A stretch of 64,000 nucleotides of DNA from Burkholderiales bacterium. Lineage in GTDB: Bacteria; Pseudomonadota; Gammaproteobacteria; Burkholderiales; Burkholderiaceae_E. The DNA lies in the NCBI GenBank assembly GCA_003577305.1, contig QEVL01000005.1:45933-109932 (forward strand). The letters are read 5' to 3'. The notes under the pieces are model-generated. The model searched no databases, was not told where the DNA came from, and saw only the letters and a program-made list of their open reading frames with translations. Below, piece after piece: positions 35,829 through 48,550 of the stretch (position 1 is the stretch's first letter; every line of letters starts with the position of its first letter). The translations under genes were made by a program, and so were the position numbers.

Positions 35829-35987
35829 GCGCCTCGCCCGCCCGGCGCGGCGAAGGCTATGCGGCAGGACCCTGGATCGCCAGCGTGCCGCTTCGCCCGG
35901 CGACCGCGCCGATCGCGACCCGATGCCGCGCCAGCCCGGCGCGACGGGCCGCGTCGAACAGCGTGCGGGTGGACACCAGCGTGTAGA
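35829..35987. other. remnant DNA between folE2 and the truncated glycosyltransferase
   Basis: There is no convincing gene here. On the minus strand a different frame from the truncated gene stays open to a stop at 35857, reading GLVGLLIYTLVSTRTLFDAARRAG and then LARHRVAIGAV. This could be frameshifted tail or debris, but I do not recognise it. Confidence 0.4.
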
Positions 35988-36383
35988 TCAGCAGGCCCAC
36001 CAGGCCCAGAACCTGCGCGCGGTGTACGCCACCGCTGCCACCGTCAGGAAGCCGGTCAGGCCGGGCCACAGGCACGCGGCGAAGTCGTTGACGCCGAGCA
36101 GGTGAAAGCCGAGCGCCCCCATCCAGTACTGCAGCGGCGGTTTCTCGAAATACAGGAAGCCGTTCAGCCGCGGCGTGATCCAGTCGCCGCTGTTCATCAT
36201 TCCGAGAGCGATCGTCGCGTAGCGCCCCTCGTCGGGCGTGAGCAGCGCCCGGTAGCCGAGCGGCGCGAACCAGACGAGCGCGAGCAGCGCCCAGCAGAGC
36301 GCCTTGCGGGCCGTGCCGCTGCAGGCGTCGTCGAGCGCGCGGGTGAGGCCGGGTTCAGCGCGGGCGGCGGACATTGCGCACAT
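35988..36383 (-). pseudogene. truncated ArnT/PMT-like glycosyltransferase, N-terminal fragment
   Basis: 131 residues that match the N-terminal part of GT39/ArnT-type integral-membrane glycosyltransferases, which attach sugars to lipid A or proteins from polyprenyl-phosphate donors. The diagnostic luminal loop is present: LTPDEGRYATIALGMMNSGD and then WITPRLNGFLYFEKPPLQYW, with the catalytic Asp in PDEGRY. Helices follow (CLWPGLTGFLTVAAVAYTARRFW) and then a stop. Full-length enzymes have about 500-550 residues, so roughly three quarters is missing. It starts at ATG 36383 or 36374. Most likely a decayed gene; a sequencing or assembly deletion is possible but less likely. It lies between folE2 and yajQ. 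Confidence 0.8.
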
Positions 36384-36428
36384 GCAGGGTCTTGCCGCGT
36401 CCGAACTCGCGTTTCGCCGAGGCGATCG

Positions 36429-36914
36429 TCAGTCGCGGAAATTCGTGAACGACAGCGGCACGTCGGTGACTTCCTTCTTCAGCAGCGCGATCGCCGTCTG
36501 CAGGTCGTCGCGCTTGGCGCCGCTCACGCGCACCGCGTCGCCCTGGATGCTCGCCTGCAGCTTCAGCCTGCTGTCCTTGACCAGCCGCACGATCTTCTTC
36601 GCGTGATCGGCGGACACGCCGTGGCGCACCGTGATCACCTGCCTGACCTTGTCGCCGCCGATTTTCTGCACCGGACCGTAGTCGAGGAAGCGTACGTCGA
36701 CGCCGCGCTTCGCGCACTTGGCCACCAGCACGTCGCGCAGCTGTCCGAGCTTGAAGTCGTCGTCGGCGTAGGCGGTGAGTTCGCGCTCCTTCTGCTCGAT
36801 GCGCGCGTCCGACCCCTTGAAGTCGAAGCGGTTGGCGATCTCCTTGTTGGCCTGATCGACGGCGTTGCGCACCTCGACCGGATCGCTCTCCGAGACCACG
36901 TCGAACGATGGCAT
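36429..36914 (-). CDS. yajQ: YajQ-family cyclic-di-GMP/nucleotide-binding protein
   Basis: 161-residue two-domain ferredoxin-fold protein (UPF0234). The N-terminus [22 protein letters not shown] and the block [16 protein letters not shown] are family hallmarks, as is the C-terminal [11 protein letters not shown]. Relatives bind nucleic acids or cyclic di-GMP and act with LysR regulators in Xanthomonas and Pseudomonas; whether this one does is unknown. Full length. It lies 101 bases downstream of the ABC-F gene. Confidence 0.95.
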   Translation of the reverse strand: MPSFDVVSESDPVEVRNAVDQANKEIANRFDFKGSDARIEQKERELTAYADDDFKLGQLRDVLVAKCAKRGVDVRFLDYGPVQKIGGDKVRQVITVRHGVSADHAKKIVRLVKDSRLKLQASIQGDAVRVSGAKRDDLQTAIALLKKEVTDVPLSFTNFRD

Positions 36915-37015
36915 GACGATTCCTCCTGGTTGCCCGTCGGGATCGACGATCCTCGACGCCGGGCATTGTAGGCCCAGCCGCGGCGGCGGGGCGCCCGCGG
37001 CCGCAGGCGGGTGGT

Positions 37016-40206
<3,191 letters not shown>

Positions 40207-40239
40207 GAACCGCCGCCGTGTGGGTGCAAAACCCGCGGA

Positions 40240-41415
40240 TTATAGGGCCAGGGGACTGTCCTCGCCCGACAGCGGAAGCTGCGGCTGCTGCGCGCCCGCC
40301 GGTGGCGGCGCCCGGCCGTCGGTCGCGGTTCGCGCCTGCGTCGCGCCAGCGCGCGTCAGCCCGGCGACCCGCACGCCGAGCAGGCGCAGCCGCCGCGTCG
40401 CCGGCACCCGGCCCAGGCATTCGAACGCCGCGCGGCGGATCGTGGCAGCCTCGTCGGTCGCCCCCGCCAGGGTCTGGTCGCGGGTGACGATGCGGAAGTC
40501 GTCGTAGCGCACTTTCACGCCGATCGTGCGGCCGGCGTAGCCGCGGCGGCGCAGGTCGGAGGCGACCTCGCGGCACAGTTCCGCCAGGCAGGCGGCCAGC
40601 GGCTGCCAGTCGCGGCGCAGGTGCAGGTCGCGCTCGAACGTGGTCTCGCGGCTCATCGAGACCGGTTCGCTCGAGGTGACGACCGGACGCTCGTCGCGGC
40701 CGTTGGCAGCCTCGTGCAGCCAGCTTCCGTAATTGGCGCCGAAGCGCGCGAGCAGCATCGACAGCGGCGCGGCCGCGAGCTCGCCGATCGTGCGCAGGCC
40801 GAGATCCTCGAGCTGCAGTTCGGCCTTGGGCCCGATGCCGCTGATGCGGCGCACCGGCAGCGGCCAGATCACTGCCGGGACGTCGGCTTCGTCGACGATC
40901 GTCACCCCCGCGGGCTTGCGCAGGTCGGAGGCGATCTTGGCCAGCAGCTTGTTCGGCGCCAGGCCGATCGAGCAGGTCAGGCCCGTGGCTTGCAGCACGC
41001 GGTGCTGGATGTCGCGCGCGACCGGCGCGCCGTGGTCGACGCGGATGCCCGGCACCGCGCTGAGGTCGATGTAGACCTCGTCGATGCCGCGGTCCTCGAT
41101 GCGGTCGGTGACCGTTGCGATCGCCGCCTTGAAGCGGCGCGAGTAGCGGCGGTACTCGTCGAAGTCCACCGGCAGGAACACGCATTGCGGGCACAGCTCG
41201 GCGGCGCGCCGCAACGCCATGCCCGAACGGATGCCGAAGGCGCGCGCCTCGTAGGTGGCGGTGGTGACCACGCCGCGTCGCGAAGGCTCGCCGTGGCCGC
41301 CGATCGCGACCGGCTGGCCGCGCAGCTCGGGGCGGCGCAGCAACTCGACCGACGCATAGAACGCGTCCATGTCGAGATGGGCGATCCGGCGCCAGGGTGT
41401 CGTGGAAGCGGGCAT
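40240..41415 (-). CDS. dinB: DNA polymerase IV (Y-family)
   Basis: 391-residue translesion polymerase. Catalytic acidic residues lie in IAHLDMDAFYASVE (residues 11-24) and RGIDEVYIDLS (about 107-117; the usual S-x-DE is G-x-DE). It has the Y-family SIGLAPNKLLAKIASDLRKP, an HhH region ISGIGPKAELQLEDLGLRTIGEL, and a little-finger domain ending at about 365. The C-terminal QLPLS is a likely beta-clamp-binding motif (QLxLF-like). No LexA box is visible in the 39-base gap after the sensor kinase gene. Confidence 0.93.
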   Translation of the reverse strand: MPASTTPWRRIAHLDMDAFYASVELLRRPELRGQPVAIGGHGEPSRRGVVTTATYEARAFGIRSGMALRRAAELCPQCVFLPVDFDEYRRYSRRFKAAIATVTDRIEDRGIDEVYIDLSAVPGIRVDHGAPVARDIQHRVLQATGLTCSIGLAPNKLLAKIASDLRKPAGVTIVDEADVPAVIWPLPVRRISGIGPKAELQLEDLGLRTIGELAAAPLSMLLARFGANYGSWLHEAANGRDERPVVTSSEPVSMSRETTFERDLHLRRDWQPLAACLAELCREVASDLRRRGYAGRTIGVKVRYDDFRIVTRDQTLAGATDEAATIRRAAFECLGRVPATRRLRLLGVRVAGLTRAGATQARTATDGRAPPPAGAQQPQLPLSGEDSPLAL

Positions 41416-41454
41416 CGGGCGCAGGCGCGTGCAGGGGCGGCGGGCGGCGCGCGT

Positions 41455-42926
41455 TCAGGCGGCCAGCGGCAGTTCGATGAAGAAGGTCGAGCCCTGCCCG
41501 GGTTCGCTACGCAGCCCGGCAGTGCCGCCGTGCAGCTCGGCCACCCGCTTGACGATCGCCAGGCCCAGCCCCGAGCTGCCGCGATGTTCGCGGTGCCGGC
41601 TGGTCTGGTAGAAGCGCTCGAACACGCGGGGCTGGTCTTCGGCGGCGACGCCCGGGCCGGTGTCGGCGACCTCCACGCGCATCGCCTCGCCGGCACGCAG
41701 CGCGCGCACCAGCACGCGGCCGCCCGCCGGCGTGACCCGCAGCGCGTTGTCGAGCAGGTTGGCGAGCGCGCGCTCGATCAGCGCGGCGTCGGCGCGGGTG
41801 AGCGGCAGGCCGTCGGGGTACTCGACCTCCAGCGACACGCCGGCCTGCTGCGCGGCCGCCGCGAAACGCTGGACGACGTCGTCGGCGAGCTCGCCGATCG
41901 CGATCGGCTCGGATTGCGCGCGGAACTCGGGACTGTCGAGTCGCGCCAGGTCGGCCAGCGCGTCGGTGAGCCGTTCGAGGTGCCTGGCGTTTTGAAGCGC
42001 GCGCTCGAGCAGGTGCGCCTGGGCCTCGGCGGCAAGCGCGTCGCCCTTCAGGCGGATGGTCTCGATCTGGCCGATCAGCGCGGTGAGCGGCGTGCGCAGG
42101 TCGTGCGAGACGCTGGCGACCATCTCGCGCCGATGCGTGTCGACCGTGCGCACGCGCTCGGTCTCGAGGCGCAGGCGATCGAACGCCTCGCGGAACGTGC
42201 GGCTCAGCCGGCCGATCTCGTCGTCGCGATCGGCGTCGGGGAAGTGCCCGGCGCGCAGCTCGCCGGAAAACCCGGCGTTGCGGATCTGCTCGGTGGCGCG
42301 CGTGAGCGCGGTGAGCGGGCGGGTGAGCAGGGAGATCATCGCGATCGTGAGCAGCACGCCGATCGCCACGGTCATCAGCCCAGCGGTGGCCGCGGCGCGG
42401 ATCGCGTAACTCTTCAGCAGCGCGGGCATCGCGGTGTCTATGTCGGTCTGCCTCGCCACGACGTAGAGCCAGCCGCGCGGCTGCCCGTCGTGCATCACGC
42501 GCTGCACGGCCACCAGCGACCGGCGGCCACGCTCGTCGGGATCGTCGGCGACGATCGGCAGTGCCGGATCGGCTGCCATCGTCTCGGCGATCGGCGCCAG
42601 GTCGACCCGGTAGTTCGACCAGAAACGCCGGGGCTCGCCGGCGGTGGCCAGCACGCGGCCGCCCGGATCGAGCAGGTACAGGCCGGTGTTCGGCGAGTAC
42701 AGCGTGTACTGGCGCAGCGTCGCGCCGAAGCCGTCGGGATCGTCGGCGTAGTCGCGCCACAGGTCGGGATGCGCCTCGACCACGCGCTGCGCGAACGCGG
42801 CGTTCTTCGCGTACATCCAGTCGGCGTAGTACTGGCGCACCGACGCGTGCATGATGATCGCGAACAGCGCCGCCATCATCAGGCCGAAGCCCACCACCAG
42901 CATCAGCACCCGGGCGCGCAGCGACT

Positions 42927-42930
<4 letters not shown>
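41455..42930 (-). CDS. two-component sensor histidine kinase
   Basis: 491-residue membrane kinase. TM1 is about residues 7-29, a periplasmic sensor domain about 30-175 (ADWMYAKNAAFAQRVVEAHP, YTLYSPNTGLYLLDPGGRVL, a PAS/Cache-like strand pattern), TM2 about 177-203, then HAMP and the HisKA box VASVSHDLRTPLTALIG with His276. The ATPase domain has N-box LLDNALRVTPAGG, DTGPGV (G1) and GSSGLGLAIVKRV (G2). ATG 42930 overlaps the response regulator stop by four bases, so the pair is coupled. The signal is unknown. Confidence 0.93.
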
Positions 42931-43658
<728 letters not shown>

Positions 43659-43818
43659 AGCAAAACCCCTGCGCGGGGCCGGCGGCGCGGGCACGCGGCC
43701 CGGCGCCCTCCGGCAGGCGCGCGCGAATCGTTACCGAATCGTGATCTTCGCGAGACGCGCGGGTGAGGGCGGCGCCCCAGACTTCGAAGCTGTCGCATCC
43801 GCACCCGGGGCTCTCCGC

Positions 43819-44394
43819 ATGACCGCTTCCGCCGCCGTTTTCGCTGTGCCCATGCCGAGCCCGGCCGACCTGGCCGCGCATCGGGGGGCCATGCTGCGCT
43901 TCGCGCGCCGGCGCATTCGCGATGACGACCTCGCCGAAGACGCGGTGCAGGACGCGCTGCTTGCGGCACTCGTGAACCTGGAGTCGTTCCAGAGGCAGTC
44001 GGCCTTGCGCACCTGGCTGATCGGCATCCTGAACCACAAGATCCAGGATGCGTTTCGCCGCGAGGCGCGCTATCTGCCGGCAGCCGACGGCGTGCGCGAC
44101 GACGAGGTGTCCGAAGACGGGCTCGACAGGCTGGTGCACGCGCAGTCCGGGCAATCCGGCAGCGCCGACGACCCGGTGCAGCGCGTGACCGGCGCGCGAC
44201 TGCTCGAGGCGCTGCTCGGCGAGATCGAGGCCTTGCCCGGCACGCTGCGCGAGGTCTTCGTGCTGCAGGTGCTCGAAGGACGCGACACTGCCGAGGTCTG
44301 CCGGCGCCTGGGCATCACCGAGGCCAACTGCTGGGTGCGGCTGCATCGTGCGCGCCGGCGACTGGCCGAGCGCATGCGCGATCATCTCGCCTGA
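43819..44394 (+). CDS. ECF-type RNA polymerase sigma factor
   Basis: 191 residues. Region 2 is RGAMLRFARRRIRDDDLAEDAVQDALLAALVNLE, with the -10-binding RTWLIGILNHKIQDAFRRE. Region 4 is ALPGTLREVFVLQVLEGRDTAEVCRRLGITEANCWVRLHRARRRL. These are ECF sigma features. The acidic linker (about 95-115) is longer than usual. No anti-sigma gene (zinc-finger or single-helix membrane protein) is downstream; an aldo/keto reductase follows instead. It is divergent from the two-component pair, so its regulation is unclear. ATG 43819 is the first good start. Confidence 0.85.
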   Translation: MTASAAVFAVPMPSPADLAAHRGAMLRFARRRIRDDDLAEDAVQDALLAALVNLESFQRQSALRTWLIGILNHKIQDAFRREARYLPAADGVRDDEVSEDGLDRLVHAQSGQSGSADDPVQRVTGARLLEALLGEIEALPGTLREVFVLQVLEGRDTAEVCRRLGITEANCWVRLHRARRRLAERMRDHLA

Positions 44395-44493
44395 GCAACG
44401 CCCGGACGATTCGCGGATCGGCGGTGCGGATCGGCGGCGCTCGAAAACCGGCTATCGTTGCGGCTTTGGCCTCGACGACCGGACGCGCCGACG

Positions 44494-45495
44494 ATGAAGA
44501 CACGCCGCATGGGACACAGCAGCCTGCTGGTCTCCGAACTGTGCCTGGGCACGATGATGTTCGGCGACCAGACCGACGCCGGCGCAGCCGCCGACATCGT
44601 GGCGCTGGCGCGCGAGCGCGGCGTCAATTTCGTCGACACCGCCGACGTCTACTCGCACGGTGCCTCCGAGGCGATGCTCGGCCCGCTGCTGAAAGCCGAC
44701 CGCGATCGCTGGGTGCTCGCATCCAAGGTGGGCAACCCGATGTCGAAGGCGCCCAACGCATCGCGCTACTCGCGCAAGTGGCTGCTCGAGGCGCTCGATG
44801 CGAGCCTGGCGCGGCTCGGCACCGACTACCTCGACATCTGGTACCTGCATCGTGACTTCGACGACGGCGGCGACGAGGAGATGCTGCACACCGTCTCCGA
44901 CCTGATCCGGGCCGGGCGGATCCGCTACTGGGGCCTGTCGAATTTTCGCGGCTGGCGCATCGCGACCCTGTGCGGCATGGCCGCGCGCATCGGAATGCCC
45001 GGGCCGATCGCCTGCCAGCCGTACTACAACCTGCTCAATCGCCAGCCCGAAGTCGAGATCCTGCCTTCGTGTACGCATCACGGCCTGGGCGTGGCGGCAT
45101 ACAGCCCGGTGGCGCGCGGCGTGCTCACGGGCAAGTACGCGCCCGGAGACGTGGCGCCCGAGGGCAGCCGCGCCGCCCGGGGCGATCGGCGCATCCTCGA
45201 GACCGAGTGGCGCGGCGAGTCGCTGGCGATCGCGCAGAAGCTGAAGACGCATGCCGAGGCGCGCGGCATCGCGCTGGTGCAGTTCGCGGTTGCCTGGCTG
45301 CTGGCCAATCGCGTGGTGAGCTCGGTGATCGCGGGCCCGAAGACCGTCGAACAGTTCGCCGACTACTTCGGCGCGCTCGACTACCAGTGGAGCGACGAAG
45401 ACGAGGCGCGGGTCGACTCGCTGGTGACGCCGGGACACGCGTCGACCCCCGGCTATCACGATCCGCAGTATCCGTTTCGCGGTCGCAGGCGCTGA
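44494..45495 (+). CDS. aldo/keto reductase
   Basis: 333-residue NADPH-dependent (beta/alpha)8 barrel oxidoreductase. The catalytic tetrad is visible: Asp and Tyr in DTADVYSHGASE (about 48-59), Lys in VLASKVGNPMS, and His in IWYLHRDF. The N-terminus (TRRMGHSSLLVSELCLGTMMFG) and the NADPH site near VVSSVIAGPKTVEQFADYF are typical of the AKR family. Substrate not predictable. ATG 44494 is used; upstream codons in frame lack similarity. Its stop codon lies in the first copy of the 31-bp direct repeat. Confidence 0.9.
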   Translation: MKTRRMGHSSLLVSELCLGTMMFGDQTDAGAAADIVALARERGVNFVDTADVYSHGASEAMLGPLLKADRDRWVLASKVGNPMSKAPNASRYSRKWLLEALDASLARLGTDYLDIWYLHRDFDDGGDEEMLHTVSDLIRAGRIRYWGLSNFRGWRIATLCGMAARIGMPGPIACQPYYNLLNRQPEVEILPSCTHHGLGVAAYSPVARGVLTGKYAPGDVAPEGSRAARGDRRILETEWRGESLAIAQKLKTHAEARGIALVQFAVAWLLANRVVSSVIAGPKTVEQFADYFGALDYQWSDEDEARVDSLVTPGHASTPGYHDPQYPFRGRRR

Positions 45496-45522
45496 GAACG
45501 TGTGAAGCAATCGGCTTCGACC
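45492..45522 (+). repeat. 31-bp direct repeat, copy 1 (left of acetyltransferase)
   Basis: 24 bases are identical to copy 2 (46378-46401), starting CTGAGAACGTGTGAAGC, followed by a 7-base extension with two mismatches. The repeat begins with the TGA of the aldo/keto reductase stop. Copies are 886 bases apart, in the same orientation, on either side of the GNAT gene. Confidence 0.85.
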
Positions 45523-45619
45523 CCTTCGGCATCGGGGCGTGCGCGGCTCGCGGCGCGCCTGCGCCATAGAATCGGAAGCGCACGCCCGATGTCCGGGAGG
45601 CGCAAATGAGGTGTCATCG

Positions 45620-46381
45620 ATGAGTGCGACGACGACTGCACTGGCGGCCGCGGTGCGCGATGCCTGCGCGCGCGCGGTGATCGACGCCTACGAGGACGCC
45701 GGCATGCAGGGGCTGTGCGCCGAAGGCCGGTTCGAGGCCGCGGTCGGCGCGATCGAACGCGTCGACCTGGCGGCGATCGTCGCTGCGGCCGGTGCGGCTG
45801 CCGGCGTCCCGGCCGGCGCATCGGCCGGCGCGTCGGCCGGCGCGTCGGCCGGGAAACCGCCGGCCGAGGGCGCTGCGCCCGCTGCCGCCCCCCTCGAAGG
45901 GGCCGCGGGCACGCCGGCGCCGCTGTTGCGCCGGGCCACGCGCGAAGACCTGCCGGCGATCGTCGCGCTGTTGCGCGACGAACCGCCGGGCGCACGACAG
46001 GGCCAGGCCGGGTCGGCGCTGGCCAGCGGCCATCTGGCCGCCTTCGAGGCGATCGAGCGCGATCCGGATTGCGAGTTGCTGGTCGCATGCCGTGGCGCGC
46101 GGCTGATCGGCACGATGCAGCTCGACTACACGCCTGGCCTGTCGCGGCAAGGGGCCTGGCGCGCGACGATCGGGACGCTCAGGCTGGCGCCGGGCGAGCG
46201 CTCGCAGGGCACCGCCCGGGCGATGATCGAATGGGCGATCGCGCGGGCCCGCTCGCGCGGCTGCCGGATCGTGCAGCTCGGCTCCGATCGGTCACGGGTG
46301 CAGGCGCACCGGTTCTACGAGCGCCTCGGCTTCGTCGCCTCGCGCCTGGGCATGCAGCTCGAGCTCGCCGGCCCCGACTGA
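45620..46381 (+). CDS. GNAT-family N-acetyltransferase with N-terminal extra domain
   Basis: 253 residues. A C-terminal GNAT domain (about 103-250) has LRRATREDLPAIVALLRDE, the acetyl-CoA loop RLAPGERSQGTARAMIEWAI and the terminal FYERLGFV block. An N-terminal helical module (about 1-50) contains DAYEDAGMQGLCAEGRFE, a pattern I associate with small conserved proteobacterial proteins, but I cannot name the family. The two are joined by an Ala/Gly/Pro linker (about 55-100) encoded by a 12-bp tandem repeat. ATG 45620 is chosen; GGAGG lies about 25 bases before, too far to decide the start. The stop TGA begins the second copy of the 31-bp repeat. Substrate unknown. Confidence 0.82.
   Translation: MSATTTALAAAVRDACARAVIDAYEDAGMQGLCAEGRFEAAVGAIERVDLAAIVAAAGAAAGVPAGASAGASAGASAGKPPAEGAAPAAAPLEGAAGTPAPLLRRATREDLPAIVALLRDEPPGARQGQAGSALASGHLAAFEAIERDPDCELLVACRGARLIGTMQLDYTPGLSRQGAWRATIGTLRLAPGERSQGTARAMIEWAIARARSRGCRIVQLGSDRSRVQAHRFYERLGFVASRLGMQLELAGPD
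45811..45852 (+). repeat. 12-bp tandem repeat (about 3.5 copies) in the acetyltransferase gene
   Basis: Units of the form GGCCGGCGCRTC at 45811, 45823 and 45835 plus a half unit. They encode the linker GASAGASAGASAG and keep frame, so copy-number change would only lengthen or shorten the linker. Confidence 0.85.
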
Positions 46382-46408
46382 GAACGTGTGAAGCAATCGG
46401 CCCCGACC
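46378..46408 (+). repeat. 31-bp direct repeat, copy 2 (right of acetyltransferase)
   Basis: Second copy of the repeat described at 45492-45522, with 24 identical leading bases, beginning with the acetyltransferase stop codon and lying in the 34-base gap before the convergent argF stop. Confidence 0.85.
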
Positions 46409-46415
46409 AAGCCGC

Positions 46416-47336
46416 TCAGGCTTCGATGCGCCCGAGCAGCAGGTATTCCATCAGCGCTTTCTGGGCGTGCAGCCGGTTCTCGGCCTCGTCCCAGACCACC
46501 GATTGCGGGCCGTCGATCACCTCGGCGGCTACTTCCTCGCCACGGTGCGCCGGCAGGCAGTGCATGAACAGTGCGTCGGGCCTGGCCACCCGCATCATGT
46601 CGGCATCGACGCACCAGTCGGCGAAAGCCTTGCGGCGCTCGTCGTTCTCCGCCTCGAAGCCCATGCTGGTCCAGACGTCGGTGGTGACCAGGTCGGCGCC
46701 CCGGCACGCGTCGATCGGGTCGGCGAACTCCTCGAAGTGATCGGTGCCGAACAGCCCCGCGCGCTCGGGCTCGACCTCGTAGCCGGGCGGCGTGGAGACG
46801 TGGACGTTGAAGCCGAGCACTTCGGCGGCCTGCAGCCAGGTGTTGCAGACGTTGTTGGAGTCGCCGATCCAGGCCACGGTCTTGCCTGCGATCGAGCCGC
46901 GGTGCTCGATGAAGGTGAAGATGTCGGCCAGGATCTGGCACGGGTGGTACTCGTTGGTCAGGCCGTTGACGACCGGCACCCGCGAGTGCGCCGCAAAACG
47001 CTCGACGATCTCCTGCTCGAAGGTGCGGATCATGACGATGTCGCACATCCGCGAGATCACCTGTGCGGCGTCCTCGACCGGTTCGCCGCGGCCGAGCTGC
47101 GAATCGCGCGTGGTCAGGTAGATCGCCGCGCCGCCCAGCTGCTGCATGCCGGCCTCGAACGACAGCCGCGTGCGGGTGCTGGCCTTCTCGAAGATCATGA
47201 CCAGCGTGCGGTCGACCAGCGGATGGTATTTCTCGTAGCGCTTGAAGCGGTCCTTGATCACGCGGGTGCGCGCGAACAGGTAGCCGAATTCGTCGGCGCT
47301 GAAGTCGCGGAACTGCAGGAAGTGCTTCTGGCTCAT
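46416..47336 (-). CDS. argF: ornithine carbamoyltransferase
   Basis: 306 residues, standard length. Joins carbamoyl phosphate and ornithine to citrulline. The carbamoyl-phosphate motif is EKASTRTRLSFE, then HPCQILADIFT, the ornithine loop and the catalytic MHCLPAHRGEEV. ATG 47336 overlaps the argD stop by four bases. Convergent with the acetyltransferase gene. Confidence 0.97.
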   Translation of the reverse strand: MSQKHFLQFRDFSADEFGYLFARTRVIKDRFKRYEKYHPLVDRTLVMIFEKASTRTRLSFEAGMQQLGGAAIYLTTRDSQLGRGEPVEDAAQVISRMCDIVMIRTFEQEIVERFAAHSRVPVVNGLTNEYHPCQILADIFTFIEHRGSIAGKTVAWIGDSNNVCNTWLQAAEVLGFNVHVSTPPGYEVEPERAGLFGTDHFEEFADPIDACRGADLVTTDVWTSMGFEAENDERRKAFADWCVDADMMRVARPDALFMHCLPAHRGEEVAAEVIDGPQSVVWDEAENRLHAQKALMEYLLLGRIEA

Positions 47337-48550
47337 GGTCTGCCCGCCGCTCGGGTGGCCGTGGCCTGGTTGTCTTGCAGGAAACCGCGGATCAGCGGAA
47401 CCAGCGTGCCGACCAGCTGCTCGGCGTGCTCGGCGCGAAACACCAGCGGGGGCAGCAGCCGCACCACCCGATCGGCGGTGACGTTGAGCACCAGCCCGGC
47501 GTCGAGCGCGTGCCTGACGAGCGCGCCGCAGGGCCGGTCGAGCTCCACGCCGATCATCAGGCCCTGGCCGCGCACTTCCACGAAGCCGGGCGCACCGGCC
47601 AGTTCGCGCCCGAGTTCGGACATGATCGATTGACCGATACGCGCGGCGTTCTCGACCAGGCCTTCCTCCTGCATCGTCGCGATGGTGACCAGCCCGGCGC
47701 GCATTGCCAGCGGATTGCCGCCGAAAGTGGTGCCGTGGTTGCCGGGCTCGAACACCTCCGCGGCGGCGCCGCGCGCCACCACTGCGCCGATCGGCACGCC
47801 GGAGGCGAGGCCCTTGGCGAGCGGCATCACGTCGGGCACCACGCCCGCCCACTGGTGCGCGAACCACTTGCCGGTGCGGCCGGTGCCGCACTGCACCTCG
47901 TCGACCATCATCAGCCAGCCCTTGCGGTCGCACAACTCGCGCACCGCCCGCAGGTATTCGATGCGTGCCGGCTGGATGCCGCCTTCGCCCTGGATCGCCT
48001 CGAGGAATACCGCGACGACGTCGGGCCGCTCGGCCGCGACGCGCTCGAGCGCGGCGAGATCGTTCAGGGGCACGCGCACGAAACCCTCGACGAGCGGCTC
48101 GAAGCCCTTCTGCACTTTTTCGTTGCCGGTGGCCGACAGCGTCGCGATCGAGCGGCCGTGAAACGCGTGCTCGTAGACCACCACCTCGGGCCGGGCGACG
48201 CCGCGTTCGTGGCCGTACTTGCGCGCGATCTTCAGCGCCGCCTCGTTCGCCTCGAGACCGGAGTTGCAGAAGAAGACGTTGGTCATGCCCGAGAGCTCGA
48301 CCAGCCGGGCGCCCAGTTCGGTCTGCAGCGGCACTTCGAACAGGTTCGAGCTGTGAATCAGGCGCGCCACCTGCTCGCGCAGCGCCGCCACCAGCTTCGG
48401 GTGGTTGTGGCCGAGCGTGTTCACCGCGATGCCGGCCAGGCAGTCGAGGTAGCGCCGGCCCGCGGTGTCGTAGAGCCACGCGCCCTCGCCGTGGGTAAAG
48501 GCCACCGGCTGCCGGGCATAAGTGTTCATCAGGGGCTGCGTCGCGGGCAT
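47333..48550 (-). CDS. argD: acetylornithine aminotransferase
   Basis: 405-residue PLP enzyme (class III aminotransferase) of arginine synthesis; converts N-acetylglutamate semialdehyde to N-acetylornithine. Landmarks: YLDCLAGIAVNTLGHNHP, FFCNSGLEANEAALKIARKYG (phosphate cup), AFHGRS, VDEVQCGTGRTGK (PLP Asp), LAKGLASGVPIGAVV (Schiff-base Lys) and NHGTTFGGNPLA. AGGAG lies eight bases before ATG 48550. The 5' leader has strong hairpins. Could also act on succinylornithine. Confidence 0.95.
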   Translation of the reverse strand: MPATQPLMNTYARQPVAFTHGEGAWLYDTAGRRYLDCLAGIAVNTLGHNHPKLVAALREQVARLIHSSNLFEVPLQTELGARLVELSGMTNVFFCNSGLEANEAALKIARKYGHERGVARPEVVVYEHAFHGRSIATLSATGNEKVQKGFEPLVEGFVRVPLNDLAALERVAAERPDVVAVFLEAIQGEGGIQPARIEYLRAVRELCDRKGWLMMVDEVQCGTGRTGKWFAHQWAGVVPDVMPLAKGLASGVPIGAVVARGAAAEVFEPGNHGTTFGGNPLAMRAGLVTIATMQEEGLVENAARIGQSIMSELGRELAGAPGFVEVRGQGLMIGVELDRPCGALVRHALDAGLVLNVTADRVVRLLPPLVFRAEHAEQLVGTLVPLIRGFLQDNQATATRAAGRP

